Counted from the stretch's first letter, positions 1-7,884 are shown. The stretch: DNA of 23,233 nt from Tannerella sp. (GCA_031289515.1 JAITPH010000173.1:1-23233), one strand, 5' to 3'. Numbers and translations are program-made. Notes: generated from the letters alone by a model not told the origin.

Positions 1-882
1 CCCTCTGCGCCCCTGTTCCTGCTCTACAATCCCGAACTTGTCAAGGGACTGCTCAACCACATCTTCTACTTCAGCGAAAGCGGACGGTGGACGAAACCCT
101 TCGCCGCGCACGACGTGGGTACCTATCCGCAAGCCAACGGACAGACCTACGGCGGCGACATGCCGGTGGAAGAATCGGGAAACATGCTGATCCTGACAGC
201 CGCCCTCGCCGCCCGTGAAGGCAATGCCGCCTACGCCGAAAAGCACTGGGCGACGCTCACCACATGGACGGAGTACTTAGCCGAAAAGGGACTTGACCCG
301 GAAAACCAACTTTGCACCGACGACTTTGCCGGACATTTCGCCCACAACGCCAATCTCTCGATCAAAGCCATCCTCGGCATCGCCTCCTACGGACGTCTGG
401 CATCAATGCTCGGCAAGACGGACGTCGCCGAGAAATACACCGCCCTGGCGCGCAGCATGGCAGCCGAGTGGGTGAAGATGGCCGACGACGGCGATCACTA
501 CCGCCTCACCTTCGATCAGCCCGGCACCTGGAGCCAGAAATACAACCTCGTATGGGACAAACTGCTCCGGCTCGACATCTTCCCCCCGACGATAGCCGAA
601 AAGGAAATCCCCTGGTATCTCACCGTGCAGAACGAATACGGACTGCCGCTCGACAACCGCAAAACCTACACCAAATCCGACTGGATCGTCTGGACGGCAA
701 CGCTGGCAAATGACAGGGCGACCTTCGAGCAGCTCGTCCGCCCGCTGCACAAGTTCGTGAACGAAACGGCCGACCGCATCCCCATGTCGGACTGGTACTA
801 TACGGACAGCCCCAGGCACGTCGGCTTCCGCGCCCGCTCGGTAGTCGGCGGATACTTCATCAAAATGCTTGAAGAAAAATGA
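1..882 (+). CDS. Glutaminase A-like protein (DUF4965/DUF1793 family), 5' end cut by window
   Basis: The frame is open from base 1, so about 293 C-terminal residues are visible and the true start lies upstream. The GTG at 115 is an internal valine codon. A stretch just after the window edge reads AHDVGTYPQANGQTYGGDMP followed by VEESGNML. I recognise this as the hallmark of the glutaminase A-like family (DUF5127, DUF4965 and six-hairpin DUF1793 modules), whose C-terminal part is an alpha/alpha barrel. The founding fungal GtaA is a secreted glutaminase. For Bacteroidota members the substrate is mostly unproven, and a glycan-active role cannot be excluded. The stop overlaps the next start (ATGA, 879..882), so the two genes are probably translationally coupled. 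GC content (about 58% in the lines I counted) and C-ending codons exceed those of later genes. The family call is confident; the reaction is not. Confidence 0.85.
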   Translation, partial: PSAPLFLLYNPELVKGLLNHIFYFSESGRWTKPFAAHDVGTYPQANGQTYGGDMPVEESGNMLILTAALAAREGNAAYAEKHWATLTTWTEYLAEKGLDPENQLCTDDFAGHFAHNANLSIKAILGIASYGRLASMLGKTDVAEKYTALARSMAAEWVKMADDGDHYRLTFDQPGTWSQKYNLVWDKLLRLDIFPPTIAEKEIPWYLTVQNEYGLPLDNRKTYTKSDWIVWTATLANDRATFEQLVRPLHKFVNETADRIPMSDWYYTDSPRHVGFRARSVVGGYFIKMLEEK

Positions 883-1775
883 AAAAGACCGTGCCGGTAC
901 ATGCCGTATGCCGCAATTGCGGGACGCAACTCGTGTCCCGCTATTGCCACAACTGCGGGCAGGACCTGTTTGCCGGAGCGCGACGTACCGTGAAGGACTT
1001 GTTTCTGGAAGCCTTCGTCAATATCTTTTGCTTGGACAACAAGATATTGGTCACCCTCAAATATCTCCTCTTCTATCCCGGAAAACTTTCGACGGAATAT
1101 GCGCGCGGCCGCATTGCAAGCTACGTTCATCCGTCGAAACTTTTCTGGTTTGCCGCTGTGCTGATGGTCGCGATGTTAAGCAGCACGATTAAATGGGAAA
1201 ATAAAAATGACGCCGCCGATAAAGAGAAAATAACAGTCGGCTATGACAAAGACGCCGCCGTTAAAAAGGAAAAGAGGGACGCCGCAAAGGTGCAGGCGGA
1301 CGAACCGGCTTCCGGCGTCGCGACAGGCGACGACGACAAACATGTCTTGGAAGAGATCTGGAATATGAATGATGTCAAGTCCTATTTTTCGACGTACGCT
1401 CCGATCGTCGTCATGCTGATTGTTCCCGTCTTCGCCTTCAACCTGTATATCCTGTTTCGCCGGCAGCGAAGACTGTATGTCGATCATCTGGTCTTTGCCA
1501 TGCACGTTCACTCGTTTATCTTTCTGTTCTATGCGCTGCTTATTGCGGCAAGAAAGATTCCCGGCGTCCCGCATTTTTCTTCGCCCGTATGGCTCATCCT
1601 TGTCATTCCGCTACTGTACCTCGCCATAGCCGCATACCGTTTCTACCGTCTCAAGATATGGACGTTTACATGGCGGATGTTGCTGCTGATAATTTCCTAT
1701 TCCGTCGGACTGTTCCTGTCGATCATTCTGTTTGCACTCGTATTTGCTTTCCTGCTCGAAAACGTGTTGGAATAA
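879..1775 (+). CDS. DUF3667 family zinc-ribbon membrane protein
   Basis: This 298-residue protein starts with a four-cysteine zinc ribbon (C11, C14, C23, C26; pattern CRNCG then CHNCGQ). The conserved phrase LKYLLFYPGKLSTEYARGR and the first membrane segment (about 85-101) follow. A charged, Asp/Lys-rich loop (about 105-155) separates it from four more likely membrane helices (about 170-190, 203-222, 226-247 and 265-295). This architecture is that of DUF3667 proteins, common in Bacteroidota and of unknown function. The start codon sits in the ATGA overlap with the upstream glutaminase-like gene, so the two are likely cotranscribed and coupled. That does not by itself indicate a shared function. 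The family assignment is from memory of the conserved N-terminus. Confidence 0.82.
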   Translation: MKKTVPVHAVCRNCGTQLVSRYCHNCGQDLFAGARRTVKDLFLEAFVNIFCLDNKILVTLKYLLFYPGKLSTEYARGRIASYVHPSKLFWFAAVLMVAMLSSTIKWENKNDAADKEKITVGYDKDAAVKKEKRDAAKVQADEPASGVATGDDDKHVLEEIWNMNDVKSYFSTYAPIVVMLIVPVFAFNLYILFRRQRRLYVDHLVFAMHVHSFIFLFYALLIAARKIPGVPHFSSPVWLILVIPLLYLAIAAYRFYRLKIWTFTWRMLLLIISYSVGLFLSIILFALVFAFLLENVLE

Positions 1776-1845
1776 GACGTAAAAGGAGAATTATTCCGGA
1801 TACCGTTTCCTGCAAGAAATAAAACAGCTGTCTACACTACGCTGT

Positions 1846-1889
1846 GCTCCGGTCGACATGACGGACATGGACGCTCCGGTCGACATGAC
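1846..1889. repeat. 17-bp direct repeat pair in intergenic spacer
   Basis: GCTCCGGTCGACATGAC occurs at 1846..1862 and again at 1873..1889, a period of 27 bases. The text before the first copy (ACTACGCTGTGCTCC) resembles dispersed intergenic elements containing GGTCGAAATGAC or GGTCGACATGAC that I recall from Bacteroidota genomes. The repeat is seen directly; its membership of a dispersed family is inference. Confidence 0.6.
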
Positions 1890-1914
1890 ACCCTTTCGTC
1901 ATTCTTCCTTTTTT
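1885..1914 (+). terminator. Weak candidate terminator after the DUF3667 gene
   Basis: ATGAC (1885..1889) pairs with GTCAT (1898..1902) across an 8-base loop. A run of six T (1909..1914) lies 6 bases beyond. The stem is short and the T run is displaced, so this is a weak intrinsic terminator at best. It is the only candidate on the plus strand before the convergent mutS2 gene. Confidence 0.3.
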
Positions 1915-1937
1915 GCTAAACTCGTTTGGTGATTTCC

Positions 1938-1956
1938 TCGCAATGATGCATTGCGA
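1938..1956. repeat. Perfect 8-bp hairpin beyond the mutS2 stop
   Basis: TCGCAATG (1938..1945) and CATTGCGA (1949..1956) form a perfect 8-bp stem with a 3-base loop, 14 bases past the mutS2 stop codon. No T run follows on either strand. It could be an RNA 3'-end stabiliser or a factor-assisted termination site rather than a classical terminator. Confidence 0.5.
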
Positions 1957-1970
1957 CGATGGGATAACGT

Positions 1971-4541
1971 TCAACTGATTTCGACCACCGTTATTCCTGA
2001 GCCGCCGAACTGTATGTGTTCGTCCCTGAACTGTTTTACGCCTGCGGCTGTCGACAGGTATTCGCGAATCAGTTGGCGGAGGATGCCGCCGCCTGTTCCG
2101 TGCAGGATTCTTACCGGCGATACGTTTGCGAGGATTGCATCGTCTATGAAGTAAGCAACCGTCTGCAATGCCTCGTCTCCTCGCATACCGCGCACGTCAA
2201 TGTCGTGCTTGAAATTTAATATTTTCTCGTGCATGGCTTCGGCCGTACCGGCGCTGATGAACGTGTTCTGCCGCAACTCTTTTTTTGCGTCCTTGCCGGT
2301 GACTTTTTCGAGGACTTCCGTTTTAATCGTGCTTTTGATCACGCCGAAAGTAACGACGGCTTGCTTGCCCATAACATCCATGACCGTGCCGACAGCCGTC
2401 TGACCCTTAATCCGCACGCTGTCGCCCTTCACGATTGCCGCTTCGTCGGAAGATACCGGATTCGGCTGCCCTTTCCGCACCCGGCGACCGTGAAGCTCGT
2501 CGCGACCGCGAAGCTCACCGCGACCGTGCAATTCACCGTTACTGCGAAGCTCACCGTGACCGTGAAGTTTCCCGCGCCCGCCGCGAATCGATATTCGCGC
2601 ATCGTCCGCCGTATCGCCGGAAACGCTTTTTTTGAACGTCTCCAGTTCCGCCCGCGCCGATTTCGTGCGTTCCTTTTCCGCCTGCGCTTCTTTTATTTCG
2701 CGGATTGTATTTTCTATTCTGGCGTTTGCTTCCGAGAGTATTTGCGCAGCCTCCGTTTTAGCCGCTTTCAGTATCTCCTTGCGTTGAAGATTGACGGCTT
2801 CGAGGTCGCTTTCATACTTTGCCGTCACCTCTTCGAGTTTCTTCTCCTGCTGGCGTATGTTTTGGCGTTTGGTTTCCCAGTATCGCCTGTCGCGGATTAT
2901 GTCCTGAAGATACTTGTCCATGTCGATATAGTCGGAGCCGACTTTTTCGGAAGCGTCGGCGATGACGTCTTCCGGAAGACCTATCTTGCGCGCTATCTCG
3001 ACGGCAAACGAACTGCCCGGAAGCCCGACCGACAGGCGAAACAGCGGTTGCATAAGATGGCGGTCGTACATCATGGCTCCGTTGACGACACCTTCGTGGC
3101 TTTCGGCGAACTGTTTCAGATTTTGGTAGTGCGTCGTTATGACACCCATGCAGCCGTTGCGGTTGAAGCGTTCGAGCAGCGCCTCCGCGAGCGCGCCGCC
3201 AATCACAGGCTCGGTGCCGCTGCCGAACTCGTCGACAAGTATCAGTGTCTGACGGTCGCCGTTTTTGACGAAAAACTTCATGTTCGCAAGATGCGAGCTG
3301 TACGTACTCAAGTCGTTTTCGATGCTTTGTTCGTCGCCGATGTCGATAAACAATCTATTGAATACGCCCGCGCGCGAGCGTTCCCCGACAGGAATCAACA
3401 GACCGCATTGCAGCATGTATTGCAGCAGTCCGACCGTTTTGAGGCAAACGGATTTGCCGCCTGCGTTGGGACCGGAAATGATAAGAATCCGCTCATCGTC
3501 ATTCAATTCAATATCTAAGGGTACGACAGCCTTGTCCTGCCGTTTCAGCGAGAGGAACAGCAACGGATGAACGGCTTTGTTCCAGTCGATGAACGGCCTG
3601 TTTTCGACAGCCGGTTTGCTTCCGTTCGTTTCAATCGAAAACAAAGCTTTGGCGCGAATGAAATCCACTTCGGCAATGAAATCGAAAGATTGCAGTATCT
3701 CCGGAACGAAAACCCTTATCGTGTCGGTACAGGCAGTCAGGATGCGCACTATTTCGCGCTTTTCTTCGCTTTCGAGTTCGCGGATGCGATTATTGGCGTC
3801 GACAACGGTTTCAGGCTCGATGAAAACGGTTTTTCCGGAAGCGGATTCGTCGTGAACGATACCCTTGATTTTGCGCTTGAAGGCAGGCGATACCGGAATG
3901 ACCAATCTGCCGTCGCGCATCGTGGGCGCAACATCCTTGTCGACGAAACCGTCAGCTTGTGCGGCGCGCAGGATAGATTGCAGGTTGCGCGAGATGCTGC
4001 TCATTGTCGAAGTCATCTCTTTTCGGATTCGCACCAGTTCGGGCGATGCGTTATCCTTGATATTGCCGTATTTGTCGAGTATCTCGTTAATGCCCGAAAT
4101 CAGTTTCGGAAAAACCGGAATACCGGCCGAAAGCCTCGTCAGAGCCGGATATTTTATTTCTTCGCCGTCTCTTGAGCCATCCCTTGAGCTGTCCGAAGCA
4201 GGCGATTTGAAGAAATGCGTAATATCAGATATTGTTTGCAGCGAGCGTTTGACGTCAAAAAGTTCCCTTTCGTCGAGGAACGTTCCTTCGGGCCGGATGC
4301 GTCCGAGCGAGTTGCGCAAATCCGTAAAGTATCCTATCGAGAAGGCGCCGTCCTTAGTCAGAATGCGGACAAATTCGTCCGTCTGTTCAAGTTTTTCGGA
4401 GATGGCGGCAATGTCGGTCAGGAACGACATTGCTTCGACACGTTCCTTGCCGAGCGAACTCAGGCATTTGTTATCAATGAGAAGGCGTATCCTGTTAAAT
4501 TCGGTTTTCTGTTCAAAGTTGTCCGGATAAATCATGTTCAT
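1971..4541 (-). CDS. mutS2: MutS2 family ATPase with C-terminal Smr domain
   Basis: The protein has 856 residues. The N-terminal half is the MutS core/lever region. The ATPase carries Walker A GPNAGGKS (357-364), Walker B LILVDEFGSGTEP (D437, E438) and the TTHYQNLKQFA segment. A coiled coil (about 525-640), a KOW-like segment (VKGDSVRIKGQTAVGTV) and a C-terminal Smr domain (about 777-856, with DIDVRGMRGDEA and HGTGGG) follow. The N-terminal mismatch-recognition domain of MutS is absent, as expected for MutS2. Known MutS2 proteins act in suppression of recombination or in rescue of collided ribosomes; which applies here is not decided by sequence. An odd Gly/His/Glu/Leu/Arg hexapeptide repeat (about 656-686) interrupts the linker and lengthens the protein relative to the roughly 780-830 residues I expect. 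The start lies 8 bases after the stop of the PDZ/DUF4136 gene, so the two share an operon. Confidence 0.95.
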   Translation of the reverse strand: MNMIYPDNFEQKTEFNRIRLLIDNKCLSSLGKERVEAMSFLTDIAAISEKLEQTDEFVRILTKDGAFSIGYFTDLRNSLGRIRPEGTFLDERELFDVKRSLQTISDITHFFKSPASDSSRDGSRDGEEIKYPALTRLSAGIPVFPKLISGINEILDKYGNIKDNASPELVRIRKEMTSTMSSISRNLQSILRAAQADGFVDKDVAPTMRDGRLVIPVSPAFKRKIKGIVHDESASGKTVFIEPETVVDANNRIRELESEEKREIVRILTACTDTIRVFVPEILQSFDFIAEVDFIRAKALFSIETNGSKPAVENRPFIDWNKAVHPLLFLSLKRQDKAVVPLDIELNDDERILIISGPNAGGKSVCLKTVGLLQYMLQCGLLIPVGERSRAGVFNRLFIDIGDEQSIENDLSTYSSHLANMKFFVKNGDRQTLILVDEFGSGTEPVIGGALAEALLERFNRNGCMGVITTHYQNLKQFAESHEGVVNGAMMYDRHLMQPLFRLSVGLPGSSFAVEIARKIGLPEDVIADASEKVGSDYIDMDKYLQDIIRDRRYWETKRQNIRQQEKKLEEVTAKYESDLEAVNLQRKEILKAAKTEAAQILSEANARIENTIREIKEAQAEKERTKSARAELETFKKSVSGDTADDARISIRGGRGKLHGHGELRSNGELHGRGELRGRDELHGRRVRKGQPNPVSSDEAAIVKGDSVRIKGQTAVGTVMDVMGKQAVVTFGVIKSTIKTEVLEKVTGKDAKKELRQNTFISAGTAEAMHEKILNFKHDIDVRGMRGDEALQTVAYFIDDAILANVSPVRILHGTGGGILRQLIREYLSTAAGVKQFRDEHIQFGGSGITVVEIS
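2485..2574 (-). repeat. Tandem 18-bp repeat inside mutS2 (five units)
   Basis: Five 18-base units run head to tail: 2485..2502, 2503..2520, 2521..2538, 2539..2556 and 2557..2574. Plus-strand versions include CGACCGTGAAGCTCGTCG and CGACCGCGAAGCTCACCG. The repeat keeps the mutS2 frame and encodes six-residue units of the type G-(R/H)-G/D-E-L-(H/R). Units differ by a few substitutions, so the array is not a fresh duplication. It lies in the linker between the coiled coil and the KOW/Smr part. Confidence 0.85.
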
Positions 4542-4549
4542 GGCTGTAA

Positions 4550-5986
4550 TTATTCGACAACAACGGTGACGTCGGAACGTATTTCGGGGCGGATGATATA
4601 TTCAAGTTTTTCCTTGCCGCGCCGCAGCTTGAACGAACACGTATTATTGCCCAGAGGATTGATGAACGGTGCAAACTGGTAGATATACGCAAACGCCGTC
4701 AGATTGTTTTTGTCGTTAAATTCCCGAACTGTGAGCGGATATTTAGTCTCGTCCCAATACATGCAGTCCGGGAATCCTCTGGCGTCGACGAAGCGCGTTG
4801 CCGGATTGCGAAGTTTCAGGGTGTTGACGAGGAAACGGCGATATGCGGCAGTAAACTGTTGCGAAGTGCGATCCATGCGTTTATTTTCGATGGCGTCAAT
4901 CCTGTCGTAGGGCTTGATACCGGCTCTGTCGGCAGGCGAAAACCGGTCGACCGACGCCACTTCCGAGATGTTGTCAATGCTGTAGTTGATGCCGGTATAG
5001 TTATATTTTTTTCTGGAGAGGCGATATTGCACGTTGCGTCCGTATTTCGTGTACGGAAACTGCATCAACATCAGCGGAACATGAACGAAAGCGAAGCTCG
5101 ACAGCGAATAAGGCTCGTTCATCAGTTCGTAGGCTTCACATTCCCAGACGATCGTGTTTTTTTTGATTTTTCTGTCTTCGAGGCGTAATCCGAGTTTGAG
5201 CGTGTACGCGGCGTCGAGTTCGATAGTACCGTAAGGCAGGAACGGAAATTTAGCCATGCGGTCGCGGCTCATGTCGTAACGGTAGACGTACTCCGTCGCC
5301 TCGTCGTCTGCTTTTTTGCCCGGTTTAGCCGCAGCCTTGGGCTTGTAGTTGGCGTTTTTGCCGAAAGAATAGTAGATTCCAACGACCAGATCGGGATCTG
5401 CCTGATCGTATTTCATGCCTCTGCCGGTCAGTTCTTTTTTGATTATGTCATTTATCTTTTCGGCCAGTTCCGGCTGTTCTTCGTCGCTGTCCGTAAAATC
5501 GAACGACTTGTAAACGGAGAAATCGATTGAATCTTTGATTTGCGAAGTCTCGAACGGACACGAAAACGTCCGCTCCTGCGTGTATTCGACGGCATACATT
5601 GCAAAAGCCGCAGCAAGCTGTTCTTCCGACAGCGAGTAGGAGCTTTTACATTCTTTCCCGATTTTCACCTTGCGTGCGCCGTTGCCGAAGTTTTTGACGG
5701 TAAGCTCGACAATATCTTTGCCTTCCGGATTCATAAAAAGATAAATATCGTCCAGAACGTTTTCGGTGACCGGAACTCCTTCGACGGCTTCGATTATGTC
5801 GTAGGGCATTATTCCCGCTCGCTGGGCGGGAGAATTGTTATAAACGCTTGTTATGACCGGTTTGTTCAGACCCCAATGCGGATTTGAACTGATTTCGTAA
5901 CTGAAACCGTAGCGGCACGACATGTCTTGCGCCGCAACTGCGACCGACAGACATAGAATTGTAACTGTAAAAAATGAACGTTTCAT
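4550..5986 (-). CDS. Secreted protein with two PDZ domains flanking a DUF4136 domain
   Basis: This 478-residue protein has a signal peptide (MKRSFFTVTILCLSVAVAAQ, likely cut after AAQ) and no lipobox cysteine. A first PDZ-like domain spans about 40-110 (VITSVYNNSPAQRAGIMPYD then IIEAVEG). A DUF4136-like region (about 150-310) is suggested by YKSFDF, PELAEKINDIIKKEL and PDLVVGIYYSFG. A second PDZ-like domain spans about 335-410 (SVDRFSPADRAGIKPYDRID). No Ser-His-Asp protease triad or other catalytic motif is evident, so a periplasmic or outer-membrane binding or scaffold role is more likely than proteolysis. DUF4136 is otherwise frequent in lipoproteins. The gene precedes mutS2 by 8 bases and has its own promoter at 6012..6043. 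Its function is unknown. Confidence 0.75.
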   Translation of the reverse strand: MKRSFFTVTILCLSVAVAAQDMSCRYGFSYEISSNPHWGLNKPVITSVYNNSPAQRAGIMPYDIIEAVEGVPVTENVLDDIYLFMNPEGKDIVELTVKNFGNGARKVKIGKECKSSYSLSEEQLAAAFAMYAVEYTQERTFSCPFETSQIKDSIDFSVYKSFDFTDSDEEQPELAEKINDIIKKELTGRGMKYDQADPDLVVGIYYSFGKNANYKPKAAAKPGKKADDEATEYVYRYDMSRDRMAKFPFLPYGTIELDAAYTLKLGLRLEDRKIKKNTIVWECEAYELMNEPYSLSSFAFVHVPLMLMQFPYTKYGRNVQYRLSRKKYNYTGINYSIDNISEVASVDRFSPADRAGIKPYDRIDAIENKRMDRTSQQFTAAYRRFLVNTLKLRNPATRFVDARGFPDCMYWDETKYPLTVREFNDKNNLTAFAYIYQFAPFINPLGNNTCSFKLRRGKEKLEYIIRPEIRSDVTVVVE

Positions 5987-6011
5987 ATAGAAAAAAATAG
6001 TTTTGGCAGGG

Positions 6012-6043
6012 CAAAGTTAAGCATATTTTTCATTATTGGCAAT
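6012..6043 (-). promoter_or_regulatory. Bacteroidota-type promoter for the PDZ/DUF4136-mutS2 operon
   Basis: Read on the minus strand, ATTG (6040..6043) and TAACTTTG (6012..6019) are separated by 20 bases. This matches the Bacteroidota -33/-7 consensus (TTTG, about 20 bases, TAnnTTTG). The -7 box ends 25 bases before the start codon at 5986. Confidence 0.65.
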
Positions 6044-6052
6044 ATTTTTGCC
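6038..6052. promoter_or_regulatory. Inverted repeat over the divergent promoters (possible operator)
   Basis: GGCAA (6038..6042) and TTGCC (6048..6052) flank TATTT. The palindrome covers both the -33 box of the minus-strand operon (6040..6043) and the -7 box of grpE (6043..6050). A repressor bound here could affect both directions. It is not the CIRCE sequence. The symmetry is seen; an operator role is inference. Confidence 0.4.
6043..6050 (+). promoter_or_regulatory. -7 box of the grpE-dnaJ promoter
   Basis: TATTTTTG fits TAnnTTTG and lies 42 bases before the grpE start. No good TTTG/TTG is found about 20 bases upstream, so only the -7 element is supported. Confidence 0.45.
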
Positions 6053-6092
6053 GTTAGCTGTGTAAAATGATTATAAATAAAGAAGAAAATAT

Positions 6093-6698
6093 ATGGATGA
6101 ACAGCAGGAAAAGGCTTTTAATGAAGAGGAGCAGGGACAGTCGGCAGCGAATACCGGAAATGAAGATGCGACAAATTTGCAGGATGATACTGTAAATATG
6201 GCGGAAGATGCCGTCGAAACTGACAATATGTCTGATGAAAAAAAACATGACGAACCGACGCCGGAAGAAAAATATGCGTCGCTGAATGATTCATATCTTC
6301 GACTGATAGCCGAGTTCGACAATTTCCGCAAGCGCACGATACGCGAGAAGGCGGATTTGATAAAGAGCGGCGGAGCAAACGTGCTGACGAATCTGCTTCC
6401 GGTGATTGACGATTTGGAGCGGGCGCTGAGCACGCTTCAGGCGGCAGGCGACACACCGCCGCCGGTAGTGGAAGGCATGAAGTTGATATACGACAAGTTT
6501 ATCGGCTTTTTGTTGCAGCAGGGCGTTAAGATAATCGACGCCGTCGGTCAGCCTTTCGATACGGAATGGTTTGAAGCCATCGCAACGATACCGGCGCCGG
6601 AAGAGGAAATGAAAGGAAAGGTAATCGACTGCGTACAGACCGGTTACAAGTTGTACGACCGCGTACTTCGCCATGCGAAAGTAGTAGTCGGAGAATGA
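6093..6698 (+). CDS. grpE: Nucleotide exchange factor GrpE
   Basis: GrpE releases ADP from the DnaK chaperone in the cytoplasm. The 201-residue protein has a low-complexity acidic N-terminus (about 1-60), then the dimerising coiled coil with the family phrase LRLIAEFDNFRKRT (about 69-82). The C-terminal beta domain ends with the conserved run GKVIDCVQTGYKLYDRVLRH. Length is normal. dnaJ follows after 30 bases on the same strand, and dnaK is not in the window. No CIRCE element precedes it, so HrcA control through that motif is not supported. A -7 box at 6043..6050 and an inverted repeat at 6038..6052 are the visible control elements. Confidence 0.96.
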   Translation: MDEQQEKAFNEEEQGQSAANTGNEDATNLQDDTVNMAEDAVETDNMSDEKKHDEPTPEEKYASLNDSYLRLIAEFDNFRKRTIREKADLIKSGGANVLTNLLPVIDDLERALSTLQAAGDTPPPVVEGMKLIYDKFIGFLLQQGVKIIDAVGQPFDTEWFEAIATIPAPEEEMKGKVIDCVQTGYKLYDRVLRHAKVVVGE

Positions 6699-6728
6699 TA
6701 TGCACACTAAAACAAACAAACGGAAAAT

Positions 6729-7883
6729 ATGGCTAAACAGGATTATTACGAGGTATTGGGCGTAAGCAAGAGCGCCGCGGCCGACGAGATAAAAACAGCC
6801 TACAGGAAGAAAGCTATACAGTATCATCCTGATAAAAATCCCGATAACAAGGAGGCTGAAGAGAAATTTAAGGAGGCAGCGGAGGCTTATGACGTCCTGA
6901 GTAATCCGGAGAAGCGTCAGCGCTATGATCAGTTTGGTCATGCAGGCGTCGGGAGTTCGGCAGCCGGAGGCGGCGGATATGGCGGAGGCATGACGATGGA
7001 CGACATCTTCAGGCAGTTCGGCGATTTGATTGGCGGTCACTTCGGCGGTTTCAGCAGCTTCGGCGGTCGGCAAAGGAGCGGAGAAAGTCACGTTCAACGC
7101 GGCACCGACTTGCGCGTCAAGGTCAAACTGAGTCTGAAAGATGTGGCAAACGGCGTCGAGAAAAAAATCAAGGTAAAGAAATACGTACAATGTACGAAAT
7201 GTCACGGCAGCGGCGCGGAAGACGACAAAAGCATTACGACCTGTCCGACATGTCGCGGCAACGGCTACGTGACGCGGGTAACAAATACGATACTCGGACA
7301 GATGCAGACGCGATCGATATGTCAGTCATGCAACGGACAGGGAAAGACGATTACGAAGAAGTGTCCGGCATGTTACGGAGAGGGCATAGTAAGCGCCGAC
7401 GAAGTGATAGACATCAACATACCGGCAGGCGTGATGGAAGGGATGCAGCTGTCTATTCGCGGCAAGGGAAACGCAGCCCGGCGCGGCGGCGTAAACGGCG
7501 ATTTGCTTGTAGTCATCGAGGAAGAAGTCGATAAGGAATTGATACGCGACGAGAACGATTTGGTCTACAACCTGCTGCTTTCGATTCCGCAGGCCGTTCT
7601 CGGCGACACGATCGAAGTGCCGACGGTAAACGGTTACGCAAAAGTAAAAATCGACGCCGGAACGCAGCCCGGCAAGGTATTACGGTTGCGCGGAAAGGGA
7701 CTGCCGTCGATAAACGGATACGGAACAGGCGACTTGCTCGTGAACGTAAGCGTTTATATACCCGAAAATTTATCGTCCGACGAGCGGTCAAAAATAAGCC
7801 AAATGCGGACGTCATCAAACTTTCAGCCAAGCCGTTCGATAAAGGAAAAAATATTCGATAAATTCAGGAATCTTGTTGAGTGA
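6729..7883 (+). CDS. dnaJ: Chaperone DnaJ (type I Hsp40)
   Basis: DnaJ delivers unfolded clients to DnaK and stimulates its ATPase. The 384 residues show the full type I layout: a J domain (about 4-70) with HPD at 33-35, a Gly/Phe-rich linker (about 73-120), and four zinc-binding repeats from about residue 155 to 225 (CTKCHGSG, CPTCRGNG, CQSCNGQG, CPACYGEG). Two C-terminal substrate-binding domains and a dimerisation tail follow. All key cysteines and the HPD triad are intact. It is the second gene of the grpE-dnaJ operon. An AT-only hairpin starts 1 base after its stop. Confidence 0.97.
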   Translation: MAKQDYYEVLGVSKSAAADEIKTAYRKKAIQYHPDKNPDNKEAEEKFKEAAEAYDVLSNPEKRQRYDQFGHAGVGSSAAGGGGYGGGMTMDDIFRQFGDLIGGHFGGFSSFGGRQRSGESHVQRGTDLRVKVKLSLKDVANGVEKKIKVKKYVQCTKCHGSGAEDDKSITTCPTCRGNGYVTRVTNTILGQMQTRSICQSCNGQGKTITKKCPACYGEGIVSADEVIDINIPAGVMEGMQLSIRGKGNAARRGGVNGDLLVVIEEEVDKELIRDENDLVYNLLLSIPQAVLGDTIEVPTVNGYAKVKIDAGTQPGKVLRLRGKGLPSINGYGTGDLLVNVSVYIPENLSSDERSKISQMRTSSNFQPSRSIKEKIFDKFRNLVE

Positions 7884-7884
7884 T

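Noticed and set aside
115..117. GTG as a start codon for the first gene
   Set aside because: The frame is open to base 1 and the family motif begins before this codon, so it is an internal valine.
2229..3518. A 429-codon open frame on the plus strand opposite mutS2
   Set aside because: It lies wholly antisense to a conserved gene, shows no recognisable domain and has biased low-complexity composition. It is a by-product of mutS2 codon usage.
5987..6092. CIRCE/HrcA operator upstream of grpE
   Set aside because: The TTAGCACTC-N9-GAGTGCTAA pattern is absent; only the short GGCAA/TTGCC palindrome is found.
6291..7205. A 304-codon open frame on the minus strand across grpE and dnaJ
   Set aside because: It spans two conserved genes and their spacer in antisense and has no conserved motif.
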